Assembly: GCF_904849725.1 (NCBI RefSeq)
Contig: NC_058521.1
Location: 348,748,138-348,812,137 of the forward strand
DNA: 64,000 nucleotides
Origin: Hordeum vulgare subsp. vulgare
Lineage: Eukaryota > Streptophyta > Magnoliopsida > Poales > Poaceae
Direction: 5' to 3'
Shown one piece after another: positions 60,154 to 64,000 of the stretch. Each line of letters begins with the position of its first letter. Position 1 is the first letter of the stretch. The notes beneath the pieces are model-generated. The model was not told the origin of the DNA and did not search any database. It worked only from the letters and a program-made list of their open reading frames with translations. The position numbers and the translations under genes are program-made.

Positions 60154-60936
60154 ACGACGGTGCATGATTTGGTAGTTGTCTTATGCTATGAAAGTAGTCC
60201 CAAATGTGCTAGGTACCCAAAGAGGATGCAAAAACCTCCATCTTCATGTGTATTGAATAGAAAGAGAAGTTTTGATTCCTCTCAATTAGTTTTGAGACGT
60301 GGATTTGGTAATATTGAGAGTTATGTTAGCAGGGTGTTGTGAATCTAGATATACTTGTTTTGGAGTTAGTGATTCCCGTAGCATGCACGTAGGGTGAACC
60401 GCTATGTTAGGAAGTCGGAGCATAACTGATCTATTGATTGTCAACCTTTGTGTTGAGGTCGGGATCACGCGATTGTTTACACCTACCAACCCTTCCCCTC
60501 GGAGTATGCGTTTAGCACTTTGTTTCGATTACTAATAAAAACTTTTGCAATAAGTATATGAGTTCTTCATGACTAATGTGAGCCCATGGTATAGATGCAC
60601 TTTCACCCTCCACCATTGCTAGCCTCTCTAGTGCCGCGCAATTCTCGCCGGTGCACAAACCCACCAAATTCCTTCCGCAAAACAGCCACCATACCTACCT
60701 ACTATGGAATTTTCATAGCCATTCCGAGATATATTGCCATGCAATTCCTACCATTCCGTCTCATGACTTGTGCCGTCACTCTCATATTGCCATTTGCATG
60801 ATCATACTAGATCGTTGCACATCCCGGTACACTGCCGGAGGCATTTCCTATGGAGTCATCATCATTGTGATCTTTGAGCTTTGAGTAACTAAAAAGTGTG
60901 ATGATCATCATTATTAGAGCATTGTCCCATGTGAGG
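60154..60936 (+). other. Element C internal non-coding sequence
   Basis: No supported ORF. The segment 60595-60890 has an unusual C-rich character on this strand and could be transcribed leader-like sequence. No function assigned. Confidence 0.5.
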
Positions 60937-61045
60937 AAATAAAAAAAGAGGCCAAAGATCCCAAAAACAAAAAAAAGGGAGAAAAGAAAAAAGAGAGGCC
61001 TAAGAGACCAAATAAAAAAAATGAGAGAAAAAGAGAGAAGGGACA
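60937..61045 (+). repeat. Purine-rich low-complexity tract
   Basis: About 110 bases, almost all A and G, with repeated AAAAAA and GAGA words, in the middle of the element. Confidence 0.75.
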
Positions 61046-61781
61046 ATGCTACTCTCTTTTTCCACACTTGTCCTTCATGTTAGCCCCATGTTCTTCATGA
61101 TTGAGAGCTTCTTGCTTTGTCACTACCATATGCTAGTGGGAATCTTCGTTTTATAACTTGGCTTGTATATTCGAATGATGGGCTTCCTCAAAATTGCCCT
61201 AGGTCTTCGTGAGCAAGCAAGTTGGATGCACACCCACTAGTTTTCCTCTTGAGCTTTCACTTACTTATAGCTCTAGTGCATCTCTTGTATGGCAATCCCT
61301 ACTCATTCACATTGATATCTATTAATGGGCATCTCCATAGCCTATTCATATGCCGAGTCAATGTGACCATCTCCTCCTTTTTGTCTCACAACCAACACCA
61401 CACTCTATTCCACCTATAGTGCTATATCCATGGGTCGTGCTCATGTATTGCGTGATAGTTATAAAACGTTTGAGAAAGTAAGAGTGCGAAAACAATTACT
61501 TGGCCAATTCCGGGGTTGTGCATGATTTACATTAGTTGTGTGAGGATGATGGAGCATAGCCAGACTATATGATTTTGTAGGGATAAATTTCTTTGGCCTT
61601 ATTATTTTGAAAGTTCATGATTACCTTGCTAGTTTGCTTGAAGTATTATTGTTTTCATGTCAATAGCAAACTATTGTTTTGAATCTTACAGATCTGAATG
61701 TTCATGCCACGTGAAAGAAGTTGCAAAGGACAACTATGCTAGGTAGCATTCCACATCAAAAATTCATTCTTTATCACTTCC
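61046..61781 (+). other. Element C distal non-coding sequence
   Basis: AT-rich, no supported gene. The last part (CACGTGAAAGAAG..GGTAGCATTCCACAT) resembles element B near 45190. Confidence 0.5.
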
Positions 61782-61819
61782 CTACTCGAGGATGAGCAGG
61801 AGTTAAGCTTGGGGATGCT
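61782..61819 (+). other. Polypurine tract of C
   Basis: CTCGAGGATGAGCAGGAG and AAGCTTGGGGATGCT lie directly before the 3' LTR. Confidence 0.8.
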
Positions 61820-63366
61820 TGATACGTCTCCAACGTATCTATAATTTTTGATGGTTTCATGCTATTATCTTGTCAAACTTTGGATGTTTTGCATGCCTTT
61901 TATTTATTTTCTGGGAATAACTTTTAACTCAGTGCCAAGTGCCAGTTCCTATTTTTTCCATGTTTTTTACCCCTTTCAGAGGAGATTTTGAAACGGAGTC
62001 CTAACGGAAGAAAATCCACGAAAAGATTTATTCTGTAACGGAAGAAGATCAGAGGACTTGGGAGCCAAGCCAGAAGATCCCCAGGGGCCCCACAAGCCCC
62101 CACCGTGCGGCCAGGGGGGCCGCGCCATCCAGGCTTGTGGCCCCCCTGGAGGTCACCTAACCTAGATCTTGTGCCTATATATTCCCAAATATTCCCAAAA
62201 AATCAAGAGACGATTGCAATTACTTTTCCGCCGCCGCAAGCTTCTGTCTCTGCAAGATCCCATCTGGGGCACGTCCTGGTGCCCTACCGGAGGTGGGGAC
62301 ATGGAGGGCTTCTTCATCAACACCATGACCTCTCCGATGATGCTTGAGCAGGTCACCATAGACCTACGGGTCCATAGCTAGTAAGTAGATGGATTCTTCT
62401 CTCTCTTGGATCTTCAATACAAAGTTCTCCATGATCTTCATGGCGATCTATCCGATGTAATCTTCTTTTGCGGTGTGTTTGTTGAGATCCGATGTATTGT
62501 GGATTGATGATCAGATTATCTATGAATCTTATTTGAGTTTCTTCTGATCTCTCTTATGCATGATTTCATATCCTTGTAATTCTCTTCGAGTTGTGGGTTT
62601 TGTTTGGCCAACTAGATCTATGATTCTTGCAATGGGAGAAGTGCTTGGTTTTCGGTTCATACCGTGGGTGACCTCACCCAGTGACAGAAGGGGTAGCGAG
62701 GCACGTATCGTGTTTTTTCCATCAAGGGTAAAAAGATGGGGTGTTCATCACTGGTTTGAGATTATCCCTCTACATCATGTAATCTTGCATAAAGCGTTAC
62801 TGTGTTCGTCATGAACTCAATACACTAGATGCATGCTGGATAACGGTCGATTTGTCGAGTAATAGTAGTAGATGCAGAAAGTATCAGTCTACTTGTCTCG
62901 GACGTGATGCCTATATGCTAGATCATTGCCTTAGATATCGTTATGACTTTGCGCGGTTCTATCAATTGCTCGATAGTAATTTGTTCACCCATCGTGATAT
63001 TTGCTATTATGAGAGAAGCCTCTAGTGAAAACTATGGCCCCCAGGTTCTACTCCACACCATATTTTCAGCCTTACACTTTTTACTTCGTTGCACTTTCCG
63101 CCTTCAGATCTCACTTTGCAAATAATCTTGAAGGGATTGACAACCCCTTTGAAGCGTTGGGTGCAAGCTTGTTTGTGTTTGCGCAGGTACTTTGGACTTG
63201 ACGAGGCCCTCCTTCTGGATCGATACCTTGGTTCTCAAACTGAGGGAAATACTTACTGCTCCTGTGTTGTATCACCCTTTCCTCTTCAAGGGAAAAACCG
63301 ACGCAAATCAGAGAAGTAACAAGAAGAATTCCTACGCGCCAGGGTAGGACTTTTGTTGCCGCAGCA
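61820..63366 (+). repeat. Element C 3' LTR
   Basis: It matches the 5' LTR with scattered differences. The inverted repeat arms are 62081-62098 and 62132-62149 and pair at 16 of 18 positions. Confidence 0.87.
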
Positions 63367-64000
63367 GGGCGACGCCCTTGGCCAGTTCCAGCTTCCCCCG
63401 AGGTGTCCAACCTGTTCCCCGACAACCCCTCTGCATCGAGCAACCCTCAGGGCCACTCCTCCCCAGCGTTAGAGCTTGTGCGACGCGTGCCCGCGCGCAC
63501 CAGAACCGGCCAAGGTTGCGCGGCCATGGATGCTCGACTCCTCCCTCTCTCCCTCTACAATAGATGGTTCTGGTAGTCCAAAACCATGTCCTGAGACCGT
63601 GGTTTCAACCCCAGACCCTCTCTGCACCCCCATGCGCGCCATGGTGAGTCACCGGTGCTCCCGAATCGGCTCACCGTTGTGGGCCTATAAATAGCCCTTC
63701 CCCTCGCTCCTGCACCCCTCAGATAGCTTCACCACGACCACTGGCACCTCCCTAACCACCCGAGCAAACCAGCAGAGCCCCGGTGCTCGAGATCGACCGA
63801 GGTCCCTCCGCCTCGGAGCTCCCATCAATCTCCGGCTACAAGACGGCTCCTACGCCCCTCGACCCACCAAACTGATCCCCTCAACCCCAGGAAGCTTTCC
63901 CCGAATTCGCCCGAGCATTTCCGTGTCTCTTGCCACCTCCTCGACCACCTCCTGAAACTCCTCCGCCACGGCCTCCTCGTCGCCGGCGAACCCCTGCCTC
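63367..64000 (+). repeat. Element D continued, with TATA box
   Basis: GC-rich sequence after element C. A TATA box (CCTATAAATAG, 63684-63694) is followed by a C-rich leader. That fits the promoter part and transcribed leader of the LTR begun at 55346. It continues past the window. A plain gene promoter cannot be excluded. Confidence 0.5.

Larger units (their letters stand above)
56626..63366 (+). mobile_element. Element C: non-autonomous Athila-like Ty3/gypsy element with both LTRs
   Basis: Two LTRs of about 1.55 kb (56626-58180, 61820-63366), a decayed tRNA-Asp primer site, a gag remnant, one copy of the module found three times in A, and a polypurine tract. The flanks read GGGGC on the left and GGGCG on the right, an imperfect target duplication with one base lost. 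It lacks pol. It is a close relative of A and B in structure. Confidence 0.85.

Noticed and set aside
63684..64000. Host gene promoter at the window end
   Set aside because: The TATA box and leader fit continuation of the LTR-like element D across element C. A host gene remains possible but is not supported here.

Overview
The window reads as intergenic DNA from a large grass genome, most likely Triticeae (wheat, Aegilops, barley or rye). I infer this from the TE families and from the nested LTR-retrotransposon layout. I found no host gene, tRNA, rRNA, CRISPR array or bacterial-type feature. Every coding stretch I could identify belongs to a retroelement, and most are broken by stops, frameshifts or lost catalytic residues. 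Family names are from recognition and should be checked against a TE library.

Layout. (A) 1-7955, plus strand: a non-autonomous Ty3/gypsy element of the Athila-like type (tRNA-Asp primer site), with the tail of its 5' LTR, a non-coding internal region and a 3' LTR holding a non-autonomous Helitron (4954-6530). (F) 7956-11023: the 3' end of a Tat-lineage (Fatima-like) gypsy element with an antisense extra ORF and a 3' LTR. (B) 11238-12999 and 45055-46227, minus strand: a relative of A, split by the next element. (S) 13000-45054, minus strand: a Sirevirus-type Ty1/copia element with 1.4 kb LTRs and a perfect TGAAG target duplication. It carries gag, PR, INT, RT and RNase H remnants and a long env-like region, which is itself split. 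(T) 17320-35168, minus strand: a Tekay/Del-type gypsy element with 3.7-3.8 kb LTRs and target duplication ACAAA, present as a three-LTR tandem with an internal deletion. (E) 46228-55345, plus strand: a Tat-like gypsy element with LTR, gag, a triplicated gag-tail/protease segment, an RT scrap, minisatellites and a coiled-coil extra ORF. (D) 55346-56625 and 63367-64000: an LTR-like sequence with its own TATA box, split by (C) 56626-63366, a complete non-autonomous relative of A with both LTRs and a gag remnant.

Order of events. T lies inside S, S inside B, E inside B, D inside E, and C inside D. Target-site duplications or uninterrupted flanks support the main steps. S LTRs differ from each other by roughly 8% in the stretch I compared by eye and T LTRs by roughly 2-3%, which agrees with T being the later arrival.

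The most interesting points are: a gene-like promoter, leader and intron arrangement in front of the Sirevirus env-like ORF; the T tandem, whose two copies share inactivating mutations; the triplication in E, bounded by the 7-bp repeat CGCCTGT; a cluster of in-frame TAG codons in E that looks like CAG decay at methylated CHG sites; and polypurine-tract-like motifs repeated through the internal region of A and C. I see no new cellular system here.
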